Below are positions 21,795-35,828 of a stretch of DNA of 64,000 nucleotides, one piece after another (the stretch's first letter is position 1; each line of letters begins with the position of its first letter). The stretch comes from Owenia fusiformis (lineage: Eukaryota; Annelida; Polychaeta; Sabellida; Oweniidae). The position numbers and the translations under genes were made by a program. The DNA lies in NCBI GenBank assembly GCA_903813345.2, contig CAIIXF020000001.1, positions 11,383,598 through 11,447,597 of the forward strand, in the 5' to 3' direction. The notes below the pieces were generated by a model, which saw only the letters and a list, made by a program, of their open reading frames with translations, was not told where the DNA came from and did not search any database.

Positions 21795-23010
21795 ACTCAT
21801 TTGTGGTGGCATACACACGACACTAACCAATATAATAATACACACTTGGTGGTGACACAGGTAGTCTTATTGTTTTATGTTCCTGAAAGCAAAAAAAGAG
21901 ATATTTATCACATGGAAATCACAAAGAAAATGGAACAAAAGTGACAAGGGGCTAACTACTGAGTGTACTGAAACTACCTGATGTTTCCATTCCAATGTGA
22001 CAAAACAAAATCTAATAAAAAGAATGAGACTCATCACCATTGATTTTTTAACATTTTGTGGAAAGTGGGTTCAATCCAACTTGTATGACACTGCTCCTGG
22101 AGAACAAACCTGTATTAAAACTGTTATGTAGAATGTAGTAGAGAGATATTTACAAATGGTTAGAACTCAAGCTTATCAACGTATTTACGAGTATAATGTA
22201 ATATAACTAAAACTGAAAGAAAATACAGTTCATATATTTCTATTTTCCTTTGTATAATTCCATTGTCAGATTGAACATTATTGATTAGAAGTCAGATGAA
22301 TCCACATGTTTCCGAGTTATACTGGCAGAATAGTATTACTTTTTCATATTAGTCGTAATATTCCATGTTGCTATCATTGATTTTGCATCAGTTAAAATGA
22401 GACAGCTGCGTCAATAGGCGTCTTGCCACATAGCTTTTGTGGCATGACCGATATGAGTTCTCAACCTCAATTCCAACAAATATGGTTCTCACAGAATAAA
22501 CTTAGTTCATAAAAAATAATTATGGTTCCAATCAAGTCTCTATAAAACTAACCTGTTCTTATAGTTGAGTTCCATTCTTCATATGTTATATAGATTCTAT
22601 TTACATGTTATTGTTTGCTAACATTGAATTCAAACAAAAACATCCTTGTTTACTGAACTATAAATCCTTAGAGAAATTGGAATGGTGGCGATGTATTTCC
22701 TCCTTACATGTTAGGTGCCTTATTTATATAATGACCTCATATACATACAGTTGTATAAACTGTATACCATTGCTTCCAAATAGTCACTGTTCAGAGAACT
22801 CAACACAGATGGGGCAGACAGCTGTTTCTCCTATGATATAATTAACCAGATTGAACAAAGTGAACCAATATTGACTGCAATCAACTTATAGACATCTCTG
22901 ACGGTGGCTGGCACCAAAGTGTGGACGTAGAGAAGCCATTCAATTCACTTAGTCATGAAGGAGTTAATCATTCCAGTTGGAACAAAAAAATACATATCTT
23001 TTAAACTGTA

Positions 23011-23201
23011 TTAAAATTAGTGACTTTGAGGCATGTTTTCAATTTCAATGTGGGCACCATATAAGTGATAATAGCCCAAATTCTCTTGATAATTACACCT
23101 ATGACATAAGTGATGAGGATGAGGGATCTCCTACAGAGATGTTTGAGATTGATGCAGCTAATGACACAGCTAATGACACAGCTATACAGCTGCTATATTC
23201 A
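23011..23201 (+). other. Unrecognised open stretch, possible exon
   Basis: It is open between an AG (TTAAAATTAG) and a donor-like CAG|GTAATC. It encodes an acidic peptide with DISDEDEGSPTEMFEIDAAN and a 12-base tandem duplication (NDTA NDTA). No homology was recognised, and no flanking exons were identified. It could be a real exon, an exon relic or chance. Confidence 0.2.
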
Positions 23202-26200
23202 CAGGTAATCATATTGCATTTGCTATCATGGTTCAGGTAGAACATTACTTACCTTACCGGTCTATATTGCAATCAAGAATGAATGTCACACCTGCTACAG
23301 GTGAATGCAAATAAAAGTGACATTGTGGTGATGTCCCTATAGGGAACGACAGACTGTGTAATTATTATTAATTAACGGTTTGTATGTAACATCCTGATAT
23401 TATATATTACAGAGTTATCACAGACATGGCTTTTATTAGTCTCACAGACCTCAAATGAATAATCAGGATACAGTATATTCCTGGGACAGATGAATCCTAT
23501 GAAGATATAGCCATAAACATAATGTTGTATATAGGCCTATATATACATCATACTTTTCCTTAATCCTTGGAAAGATATTCCACCGTGCTCTTATCACTAT
23601 GTGTAAAACTTGGCCTGATTGAACTCCAGCAAATATTTTTTGAAGCCTAATCTTTATATTATACCATGAGTCAGGACATACTCCACTTAACCTGTTTAAA
23701 CTTAGAGTACCCTACTATCTAACCATGTGGCCATAATCCATTAATCCAAAAGTAATAATGCTATTAGAAATCTAGGCACATGGCACAAGCATTATACGAT
23801 TAAATCCCGAAAGACGAAAGGAGTATTGGAAAGTGTGGCACCAATGTCAGACGTTATCAAATCTATGTCGGAAAATCAATGGAGAAAGTGAAAGCAAAGA
23901 AAACCGACGAATTAAGATGAACTGTTGAATGAAACAGTTGAATGCACAGTTGAATGTTATCTTATCCAATATTCTCAAGCAATTTAGATACTAACACTTT
24001 TTAGACAAGCACTGTAAGTAACTTGACTTATGGGAGATTTTTTACATTTTGGAAGGGGTAACACATGTTATCTCCCATGTAAAAATATGATGACGCAAGA
24101 TAGTACACCGTGTTAGATAAAGTAAAATTGATATAACATGTACTTATTCAAGCTATAACATTGTAATGATTATCTTAAATCATGGTTTAGATAGTGTCAT
24201 ACTTTTTAACTAAATCAATTACTGTATTTTATTATACATATATAATAGTGCTATAATAGATAATAGATTTGAGAGCATATAAAAAGTACCACAGTAGCTT
24301 GGTCCACACAAAAAGAATTGATATAAATTACATGTTTACTAAGCATTTCATGGCTGATGATAGTTTAGTCAATGACGATACAGAACCTAAAGCAACTGAA
24401 TACCATTGTGATATTCTTGTTAACAGATGGAAGGACAAAGAGTCTAGATGTTCAAGACAACACCTACCAAATGACCTAAATCACAGTCCGTCTTTCTGTC
24501 TCTACAATGAATGAATTAATCACATATAATAAATGTATATTGCTTTCCCTGGATGACCTGATCTAAGTCAGCATTAAAAGCAATTTCTATTCTGAGAAAA
24601 TAATCTATTACTGATGAAATAGAATTTCAGCTTGGAGCATTTCTTTCGAGCCCACTCATCAATCTCAATGTTGTCTCAATATACAGAGTAGCATCTTATC
24701 TATATTAATGATGTGATTTATCATATAAAGTGCATGTATACACATGTATTTAACCATGAACAGAAACGTGCTTCACCAAATGTAAATATTTGTTAATATA
24801 GATTGCCGTTAATGTAACTTTTTCACTATCTTTAAAATGATATATCATCTTGACTGCACATATGCCTAGTTGAAGGTAAAGCAAAGTGTTTGATCTGTAT
24901 CTAATGACCTAAGAAATCAATTATACACCCATTCATGTGTTTATAGGCATTTAAGTGTTTAATGTGTACTAAATTGATTGATTATAGATGAGATTGACTC
25001 AAATCACAACATTGTAATGATGACAATAGATGTGGGCGACATGATATAGAATGAACTGGATTAAGAGGCCACTAACCTGTAATCTTTTTCAAACAATAGA
25101 GTACAAATGTTGAGGCTATACATATTTTAAGGACATAACATGATTAACACTATCTGATATTAAGAGTATAGTAAGTACATGAGACAGGAGAACAATTACT
25201 TCCTATGTTATACTTTGTCTGATATTCTTAGTTTGATTGTTGTTTGACATTTCCTGCCTTGTTTATACTAAAAACTGATGAACTTGCTTGTCATGGATAC
25301 TAATTAGATGTTTTGATCAAAAATATTCCTGATTAAATAAACATAAACATCACATTATTGATGGTTTACAATGCTCATTGCCCAGCCATTAAATATTGTT
25401 GCAAAATATATATTTATAGAATCTATGAGGATACAGAAATAAAAAGGAGTTAATAAATAAAAAAAAATTACGAAGCAAGAATAAAACTAAATAAATCTTA
25501 CCCTGGTCATTGTATGAGTGGAGTATACAATAAATCCGTATAAAATACAATGAAATCCAAAGCTGAAGTGTAATCCGAAGCATTTCCTGATTGAGCAAAT
25601 AATACTTGAGCAGATTTTTTATAAAATATTAATATGATTCTATCTACAGTAGGCTGTAATAGCTTTTGTCTTTAAATGTGATTCTCTATTACCCGCAGGT
25701 CCAATATATACTGTTGATCAAAGCAGTTCACCTAATTTGAAGTGATAATCAATAGAATGTATTCCCATACGTAGGTCACCTTAACTGGCCTACCCACATC
25801 AAACATTGCCTGAAGCCAGCCTTCACTACTTATTACTGACCTAGATATAAGGTCTCATCAGGCTAGTATACTCCAGATATCTACCCCTTATCAGTTATAC
25901 TTTTTACTACATCTGCTATTCTGCTTGGCCTCAGAGGCTGCCAAGGTGTAAATACTGCTCCAGACTGTAGTAGCATTCAGCATGATCATATCATTATTTA
26001 ACTCCATAAGACATAACATCTGCTATCCTTGACAGTAAAGAACATATAATAGCCGACTATTATTGCAAGCTGTTTAAGAAGGTGCTATGTGATAATAATG
26101 CATGTATTACTGAACATGTTTCAACTGCAAGTAAAATATAATTGGTAAATCCTACACAGAATATAGAACCGACCAATCGTATTGAGCAGATACAATGAGG

Positions 26201-26256
26201 ATTAATATTGCATCTTCTATGTAGTGATAATCAAGCTAAGGTAAAATAATACTTTC

Positions 26257-26596
26257 CATTAAATGCAGAAGTCAATCTGTATTGTACAGTATGAAGAACA
26301 AAAGTATGTAAAATGACTGCTCAAAGAGCAACTGTAATGGTTCAAAGACAGATGAAATTCAAAATTAAAGAGAAGAAACGTGATAACAGAACTGATGTTA
26401 TATGATACAGTATCCTTCAGCTTCATCTTTTTCAATATATCAAAAACCAAGACAATTTTATTCTCAACTGATTCAATTTGTGCAACGATAACTCCAGAAT
26501 TAGCAGTGTCTATACGATAAACATCCACCTTCTTTTGAGTCCCTTTGTCTAAAGGCTTTCTAAGACAATCACCTCCCTTTACAGGAGGAAACTGAA
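26257..26596 (-). other. Unrecognised open stretch, possible exon or exon relic
   Basis: On the minus strand a TTTCAG precedes an open frame reading FPPVKGGDCLRKPLDKG then VDVYRIDTANSGVIVAQIES and NKIVLVFDILKKMKLKDT. The first ~70 residues look protein-like; after that the frame is AT-driven to the stop. There is no recognised family and no clear donor. It lies in the presumed SPSB intron on the same strand, so an alternative exon is conceivable. Confidence 0.25.
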
Positions 26597-29500
26597 AGAT
26601 TACACACCAAGATGTATCAATGGTTAATAATACTGTCCTGGTATATTAATTTTTTGTTCCTTAGGAGAAAGGAAAAACTCACATATCCTAGAGGGTCTTT
26701 CCTTAACCCAATCCAATATTTCAGTAAACACTACTTTTACATTCAGAATGTGTGTATACTGAGTCACTAGAGATTGGGAGTCCAATTTCATTAATGCTCA
26801 AATAAGACATTCAGTGTTAAGATGATAAAATACCAGAAACACTTTCCTACTTAGTAATCAACTCCCAGATCGGTTAACGGCCTCGAATGTCTTAGCATTT
26901 AACTAGTTGTATTTTACATTGTATAATGTCAGTATGCATCAGTTACTTCTTCATGGTGCTCTGAATCCTAATTTATGGTTAATTCTTAAAAATGTCTAAC
27001 ACATCCTTTAAATGGTAATGAGGAATGATGAGTATTTTGACAAGACAGAAGTGCCAAATGCCAAGTCACCTGGCCACTCATAATTGTTACCAGCTTGAGA
27101 GGGTCTACAAGAAATTTGAACTAGAGTGAACAGACAAAGAAGACCACAAGTAGCATAAACAAAGAGATTCTGATGTTAATTATAAACACACATATGTGAG
27201 CAATATGATCTCGAAGATCATATAAATAGAAAACTAGATAAGATGCTACCAGTTTACATAATATTGCAAGGAAGAACTGATGCAAGGATCACAACTCGGT
27301 GGAACATAGAGACATAGGCTTGACTCAAAAGTTCAAGGTTACAAGTATATATAAACTCATTGCTATATCAATGAACTGACATGTGATGTATATTCAGTTA
27401 ATAACTTGATAAACATAATTAAGTCAGTCAGTCAACTTTTCAATCTAAGGCTTCTAACTGTGATTTTAATAGCAGTATTACTGAATAATGGTACTACTAA
27501 CACAAGTTCAATGACATTTAATAGATCATATAACTATGTCATCGTGACCTTTTTAATTTCTTATGCATCTTTGATAAATGATATATATAATACATATACA
27601 TATAATACAAGTGATTTGGAAAATGAAAAGTGGTTGAAAGAAGCATGTTTTTGAAATGTTGCCTGTAAAAGGGATCAGCTGTGTCTCATATATTTATTCC
27701 AGTGATTAACTAACAAAACATATTTGAGGAAGTCCAACTTTTATGACAGTCATTGTCGATGATAAAAGAGTACATCATGTATGTGACAACATATTGGGAT
27801 CATCCAGTACAAGTTAAAGCATTATTTCAAGTAACGATCACTAATGTTTATGAACTGCTCATGAAACAAAAATATAGCTAATGTCTAATAGATGATGTCA
27901 TTTTCGCCATCTTCGCAGTGATGTTATGCCAATCCTCTCTTTGCACATATGACCTATTTCAATTTCAAATATTTGAAAGAAAACAATTTTGTAATATCCA
28001 CAAAATGAAAAATTAAGAGCCAAACCAATCATCTTATATTGACTTGACACAACAAATTTTCTTATGGTATAGATATACCTAAAAGACATGTAACATGTAC
28101 TGACAGTGTGTTTTGATTCAAGATATTTAATTCGTACCTAGCAACACATCTTAGGTTGAAGCAGCTTGACACAGACAGACAGACATCAAGCAAAAATAAA
28201 GATAAAGATTATCCTGTCAAACATCCTAGGAGTTAACCTCTAACAGTCAAGATGCTATATCACTGATAGTTAACTTAAACAACATCTAACTTAGACCTTT
28301 CATAGAGAAATATGCGAAATGCAGGCTTGAACTATCACTTCCTTTAAAACAAGGAAAGAGGGGGTGGGGTGATATACAAAGCCACTAAAAATGATCCCAT
28401 TTTCCTGAAATGTAGGGAACTGTATCCTCAGGAGCAGTGAGAACTGAGTTTGATGAAATAAAAATTACAAACACAATGAAGATATATAGGAAGTACCTAA
28501 GCCGGATCAGTGAAAACATTCATCTGGATTTATTGCTCAGAATAATGCCAAATTGACTAGATAAAAGCACACAAATTGATGATAGAACCTGATTCAAATC
28601 CCATCTTTAATCAGTCTACGAGAAAATTATAGTGTATAGTATTGTTAGTGTTTTACACTAACTACGATCCAAAAAAAATATCGAGGTAAATCAGTATCCA
28701 TTAACTTGTGAAATTAAATGGAATAGGAGGTGTTCCAAATATAGTAAACATGCAATGTTTGATTAATCGCATTTCACTTAAATCAATACAATAAACTCAA
28801 TTTACTTTGATTTTCAATTTTAAGGTAACTAGGCTATCAGGGTTCCATATTTATGTCTATTGATTCCAAATACCTTTGTATACTGGTAAGGTCACTTTAG
28901 TTTCAGCAAGGACGTCACTTAACATTAACAAGTACATGATTCATAATTTACGATGTATTGAACTTATTTTGTGTTTTATCAATACTTGACAAAACATTAT
29001 GATGTCAAATATAAACTAGATATTTCCAGTTAAACTTTAATTATGATGAAATATATCAAGATCTTTCTCGACTATATGTACTTGATAGATCAATTACAGG
29101 TACATATTTTCTTTATAAAAAACTTACCTTTAAAGGGAAATGATTCCATGTTTTTCTTTGTTCTGTAAAGGACTAAAGATATACTGCCATATCCTCCTAA
29201 CCCTCTTATCCTGACAACACGTGGGTTAGGGTTATATATTAACTTTCTTTGTTTACATCAAATGCTTACTCTCACCACATGGTTATGTACATATTTGTGA
29301 AAACAAAGGAAACCTTCAAGTACTGTTAAAAGGAAGCCACAAAATTGATTCAAACAATTGGAGATTCAAAAATTATCAAAGTTTCAAAAAACATATCCTG
29401 GTTAAAAAATAGTGGTTTTAATTGCTAGTACATTGAAACATTTCAACCTTAATCATAAATATATTGATTTATGCATATGAAATATGACATATGTTTAGCG

Positions 29501-31403
29501 TGTGAACACATTGATTTGACCAACCGTTTTACTTGAAACAAAGGAATAACTAATTATTATAAAATTCTTTTCAAAATGACTCATCAATATCATATAAAAC
29601 CACAAAAACGAACCTATAGAAAAAATAATGAAATCAATGTTTTAACGTGGCTTATATTATAGGAAATTAAATTCAAACAAAGAGTCTGAACAAGTTCTAT
29701 ATTACCCCTATAACATTTGGTGTGTAATTATCAGACATATTAGAAATAATTGATTAGTGATATTTATTATGCATGTCACAAGGCCATGGAACATATGATA
29801 TTGCCATGCCTAACACAGCTGTTTCTCCTTTGTCCACATAACCATGATAACAATAGAAATAGTACACATGTGCATGATGAAAGTAATAATTATATTTTTT
29901 GAACTTAATTCCAAGTAATAACTCTCTGGTAGGAGACAGAATGAAACATATCTAGAAAAGTTTGAGTGTTGTGATCTGACCTTATTCCTAGTACAAGTTA
30001 ATAATATAGCATAGATAACCTTGTTTCTGATGATTTACTTGATGGATGTCATTGTCAGGATGTATACTAGGGATCTCAATTAAATCATACATTTTCAAAA
30101 TGATTTTTTTTAACTGAAGAATTTGAATGTTTTGGTCTGAGCCTCCCCCTTAAAAAAGGTTAATAAATTGATATATGTATAATAAATATTCAGTTTTATT
30201 CTTGGAAGGTACTTGGTACTGATTTTGGTCCATTTCAATATATAAAAACCAAATGAAGGTGATTTAAAAAGCAAAGCACTAATAAGCATAATTTAATGGC
30301 TATATCCCCATCCTTAATATAACATTACTTGTATTTGTTTATTTTGAAACTTTATCTTTAACATTGGCTATATGGAATAATATATTGTGATGAGATGTAA
30401 GCTCTAAACAATTCTCAGGGACTCAATTCTATTACCTTCTACAACCCTTATTCTTGTACCTCACAGGCTTACCTCAAATTCAGAGGCTATTGTGGTCTCA
30501 ATAGACAAACGCTCCTTAATTTACATGAAAGACCAGAGGCAACTTGGTCAGTACAATGATATATTTTGATATACTCTTAGAACAATTTTTGAGGAATCTA
30601 CTACTGTGTCCCGAACAAGTAAATATTTTAGTCTCACAAACCTATAAGTGTCTTGTCACTAATCAACCAAATAAAGGATATATAAAATTATGTATATATG
30701 TACTTACCTTGCATATGTTACAAAATATCTCAAATTGCTACATGATTATCTCAATACATATTCATACTGTGTCTCTTTTTTCCTCTTCCTATACAACTAA
30801 TAATCTGATAATCAACAATATATCCCTTTGCTCTGATCTATTTCACAATTTTGTTTTTTGTACTTTCTATGACTCTTATCGACTTCCTGTAGTTATATTC
30901 TGTTGACTATATACTCCTTGGTTCAAGTATTTGTTTAAATGTACATGTGATTCAACCTTACAGGGTTGAAGTGTACTTACTGACTTCGACTTGACTTTTT
31001 GTAAACAAAAATTTATAACATTTATAATTGCCTTAATAAATAACACAGATACTTACGTAAGGAAAACAACAAATACCTGGTGATAAAAACTATCTGAATA
31101 AGGATGTGAATTGCATAAACCATAGATAATGGGAAATGCAGAACTCTCAGATCCATGCCATTTTTCTTTGTTTGTAGAGGTTCTTGAACACAAAGATGTC
31201 TGCTGGTTTTCGTGAAAACTAAATGTTATAGAGTTCTAATTTCAAAGAGAAATATGTATTTATATCATAAACATATTTAAAATGAGAAAGCAGTAGAAAG
31301 AAGGGTAAATAAATCATTATCTTACTCATGGTCTTTGTCTTGAATCATTTCATTGATCGAATTTTTTTCAATTATGTTCCACTTTTGATATCTAAATACT
31401 CAC

Positions 31404-31620
31404 CCTATAAGTTATTGATGGTTCACACATGACGATCACCGTTTCCCTCTAAGCCTCGCCATAATTTATGTAAAATATCTAAAATATCTGTGAAGAGGAA
31501 GTATAGTTTTACACTCTTTCTTTGACCGAGATAAAATACCTTCTACCATAACAATATGGCGGGTTCCTTTAATGATCACGTGACCTGTACTCGTATACAC
31601 TGAACGAAATAATTATTTAT
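31404..31620 (-). promoter_or_regulatory. Candidate SPSB promoter and first non-coding exon
   Basis: On the minus strand the order is GGTCACGTGATC (E-box/USF type), CCGCCATATTG (matches the YY1 core, often just downstream of start sites), about 150 bases of sequence, then the donor GGTGAGTATTT at 31403. This layout fits a TATA-less promoter plus a short 5' UTR exon for SPSB. No transcript evidence is available from the sequence. Confidence 0.4.
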
Positions 31621-34600
31621 TACCGGGAAATTTAAATTGACATGCCATTGTGATCTAAGAGACTAAGATTCAAGGAAAACAACACAAAAAGCCTTAAATG
31701 TATACATGCATTGATACATTGTGTATCAGAAACATATACAAACAAATATTTTATGATAAGCCAGATAAACAATTTCATTTAAGTAGATCAACAACTTATT
31801 CAGATAAAGAGGTGTTATAAAGTGACGATAAATAAATCTGGTCCAAAGTCTCACAAGTCCTACTTATCAAATCACTCACATACCTATACTTTCCTTCTAT
31901 TAGTAAATAGTTAACACACATCTTCAAAAATGTAATCTTTAAATATCCTCTGAGACATATTGATTTATATTTTTAATGCTAGGTTGATCAAAATTCAGTT
32001 CTGTTCTGCCATTACTCCCACCATGGACTTTAAGATCCGCGCTCCAACTCATTTCTGTTTGACTTGCAGAAAAAATTAATTAAGTATTGTACTAAGTAGG
32101 CCCAAAGACATTCAATTTTCTATCTGGCTCTGGTAAGTTTTAGCTATAGAAAAACAAGTACTTAAAAAAGAACATTAGCTGTCATATTTGCTCCTTTAAC
32201 CCTAATGTCAAATTGAACCTGGGGTGGATCCAGGAAATTTTGAAAATCTAAGGTCCATTTTCTTGATAATTTGGCGTAAAATTAAAAAATAAGGCCAAAT
32301 ATATAGGGCCCCTAAAAAATGTTGGGCCCAAAAATTGTCTTACAACTGGGGACCCAAGCGGTAAAAGGAGGGACTCTGTCAAACAGAATGATGTACAAAC
32401 AGAAGGGCAAATTTGTTTTGTTTTGTATGGAACAAGTGCAGTATGAGAGTCACAATTCTTGATTTTCAAACATCTGGAAGGTTTTAAATTCAAAGGATAG
32501 GTATCGATATGGTGAACTGAATTCAACAATGTTTTTCTCTTAAACCAATTCTTGAAAACATTTTGTAAAAAAACACGGTCCTTTATGTAATGTTGACTGA
32601 CTGACAACAATTTAAAGCTAACATTTTTTTATATATATTTTTTATAACTGTTTTTGTTAACATTTTTTTGTTTTTTAGTGCAATTGTTTTTTGTTCCTTT
32701 CTACCAATTCTTGACAATGAAATGAAATGTCTTTCCGAACCTTGTTGAAACAAAATAGCATATACAACATTTTCTTTCATTATTATAGTTATACAAAGGA
32801 AATTTGGGTTGATTTAACAAAAAATATGCAAAAACTTAAAACAAAACCCCCCAAAATAGATAAAAATTAAGGAGATAAACCTTTTATTTCATCAACAAGA
32901 TGCTTTTTTAAAATCAATCATTCTTTTGTTCCAATGAGGTGTAGATAGATGTTTCATTTCATTCCGAACATATGATGCCAAGAACAAAAGAAGTGTCTGA
33001 TGTGTTTTCTAAAACAATATAGAAAAAAGGATATATATACAATTCAAATTATAATGTTACCATCCAAAAGATGGCCATTTAATTGACTGGTTTAAGAGAA
33101 ATGCATGTTCAAAAAGTTCACCATATCGATACCACTCCTTTATGGTGTTTTGTATATAGTTGGACTCTCCTGTTGTAGCTGATCTTGAAAAAAATTGTGA
33201 ATTTGAAGCAAGTTGAAAAATACCTTTTTGACCTTTTTTTACCTTGAGAAGGTCATTGGAGGTCGAATCTGAAATCTAAACTCATATTTGAACTTCTGAG
33301 AACTTGTAGATGACTTTGAAAAAATTGAAGTCAGTCTAAACAGTATTTGTGAAGTTATTGGAAGTGGAAGAATTAGTTACATGACATACACAGGTGGTGG
33401 TGAAATAACAAATTGCATTTGCATCCAACCACATTGGGTTAATATTTTTAATTTATGATGATAATAAACTGACAAAATCAATAGTCTTAGGATACAAATC
33501 TTTTCTAAAAATAACGAAACTTAATTTTTTTAAATCATCACCTCATTAGCAGTATGACTATGACAAGTTCTAAAATTGAAAAATCTTCTAGCACAATTTT
33601 TAAAAAAAGACAATAAATTATTTTTTGCTTGGACATTTTTTCAGCGTTCAATAATTACTGAAAAGAAGGTTTATGCACAACTCATTGATTGCTATGTGTA
33701 AGTTATATATCATTATGAATTAGCCCATTAATAGCCCATTAAGGTAGTTGTTTACTGTCTATAGATGGCTCCAGGTATAGCAGTGATGATTTGACGAGTG
33801 TTCAGCTTAAGGACATTAAATTTCTTTAATCATTAAGCTTTTCATGACCTATTAATATTATTAAAGATCAGCAATTTTAATTCAGAGAAATCCTAAATAT
33901 TACTTCACCTATTGGGTCAAAAGTTTTTTCTTTCTAATGTATGCTTTTTCAAATAAACACCAGACCTACAACTCTGGTACTGAATTACTTTTTTTTTAAC
34001 TATATTTTCATCTGTATTGCATATCTATCTCATGCATCATGCACATAGGGATAATAAGCCATATGTTTATGCAGGTCAAATGGTAAGTGTTGAATGGTTG
34101 TCAAGGTGACGATTCATGATGCAGACTGACACAAACAGAAGTGACAACTTGACCCTTGCAAAAGTTTCTTTGAAAATACATTCTTTTAAGGTACAGTATT
34201 TCATATATTTAAGTGATATTGTATAAAATATTTTTTTGCAATGTGTGAAATGAATTTAAGCCAGAGACTCGATGCATTGTGGCTGATTCATTCCACTCTG
34301 GTGTTGTTTCCTGAACTTAAAACTCGATGCTACACATCTTGTGCAAAGTTTGAAACAACACCTTAAAATAGTGATCCGTCCACGATGCTTAGAGTCCAGG
34401 GTTTAAATCCTTCAAAGTTTGAACTTTGACTATCAATGCACAGTACATGTAATAATATTCTATATTTTTATAGATCTTTTATTTTTCTTTATGAAAATAT
34501 TTCTTTAAAACATGTGGACATGATGAAAGTGCATAGCAATGTTTTTCCAAATAGTATATGTAGACTTTCATGAAGCCAGTATACACAGTAAATATTTCAC

Positions 34601-35828
34601 ATGAGCTCCTTCATCAGGCATTTTGATTCATGATCCTTCTTGGACTACTTCTCTTCAAGACACAGTCAGGGCGCACTAGAATACACTATTAAGGTCTAAA
34701 ATCCAAAAATTTCCAGGGAGCATGCCCCCGGACCCACTAGTTTTGTTACACTACATTACAGAATTGTTGTACTCTAAAAACCCTGAGTGAAATTTGAAAT
34801 GAATACCCTGTCAATGTACCAGATATCATGACATTGACCCCAAATGTCCTCAGGGTTTTCTCAACATAATGACATTAGCAATCACCATGATCAATGGAAT
34901 CATTCAATCAAAGAAGTAAACATTTCCAATTTTCCAATAACATATCTCAAGTATCATTATCACAATCAGGCATGCAATATTTGAATAATGAATATAAAGC
35001 AAGGTCTGAATGTTTTTATTGGATGCACTAGATGACTTGGAGTTGAAGTACTCACTACTGAATTCAAGACATAGGCTCATTTTTGTCCGCATATCGGAAA
35101 ATATATCCTTCAAAAATTCCTCTGAATGATTATAAACACTGGCTTCAAAATGATGGAGAAAAAAGTTATAAAGTATTTAGTAAAGTACTGTATGAAGTCT
35201 TTCTCAAAAATATTTTGTATCATATCATATGTAAGTATCATTTGGTATAAAATGGAATTCAGAAAAACTGATTCACCTGTTCATTATTGATCTTATTACA
35301 TGAATTAATTAATGAATAAAAACTCCTGTATCTGGAGTATATTGGACATTTCAAAGCATGAGAGCATGCGCTAGTCCATACACATTATGCACAAGGGTAG
35401 AGCCTGAGTACATTATCAGAATGGGTTAGTACATGCATGAATGCTTTTAAATCCAATAAAAAAAATTATACAGGGTTCCATGTTGCAATTTAAATACACT
35501 ATCACTCTTTTATAAAAAAAATGACAATGTCCAATTTTTTTATGAAACCATAATGCACTGTGAGGATGTTACTCTTTTACCAATAATGTCACTGCTCAGT
35601 TCATTATGAAACCACAATGCACTATAAAATGATATTTCTGCTCAGTTGACCATATACATGTACCTTCATTTATGTCCTTCAATTAATACACTGAAATACT
35701 CTAAGATGATTGGCCGAGAGACATATAATGACTACAAGCAATGCACTGTCTGACTGTGTATAAGTGTCTCCAATCTTCAGTATTCATATTCCTGAGTTTT
35801 AATGCTTATTGGTACGTAAGGATCTCCT
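31621..35828. other. Intergenic AT-rich sequence between SPSB and DDB2
   Basis: No conserved exon was recognised. It contains an inverted repeat: GGTATCGATATGGTGAAC..TTTCTCTTAAACCA at 32502-32550 recurs inverted at 33088-33135. The DDB2 3' UTR must occupy its right edge; an ATTAAA about 30 bases past the stop is the nearest weak signal. Confidence 0.5.
32502..33135. repeat. Inverted repeat with about 50-bp arms
   Basis: The left arm GGTATCGATATGGTGAAC continuing to TTTCTCTTAAACCA is repeated inverted at 33088-33135 (TGGTTTAAGAGAAATGC..GTTCACCATATCGATACC). The arms are about 540 bases apart. Possibly a decayed TIR element; the ends were not found. Confidence 0.45.

Larger units (their letters stand above)
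21883..31403 (-). other. Probable SPSB 5' UTR intron, about 9.5 kb
   Basis: A good acceptor (pyrimidine tract, TTTCAG) lies 88 bases upstream of the SPSB start, and a good donor (GGTGAGTATTT) lies at 31403. The interval is AT-rich and holds no recognised conserved gene. Two open stretches with protein-like composition are listed separately (about 23.0 and 26.5 kb). That the two splice sites are used together is inference. Confidence 0.4.

Noticed and set aside
21263-21826. Three plus-strand ORFs over the SPSB coding exon
   Set aside because: Antisense shadows of a strongly conserved minus-strand exon.
30544-30906. 120-residue plus-strand ORF
   Set aside because: Composition follows local AT-rich bias (many I, L, S, Y, N), with no domain, start context or splice support.
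32248-32610. 120-residue minus-strand ORF
   Set aside because: Overlaps an inverted repeat and has no recognisable domain; repeat-derived chance frame.
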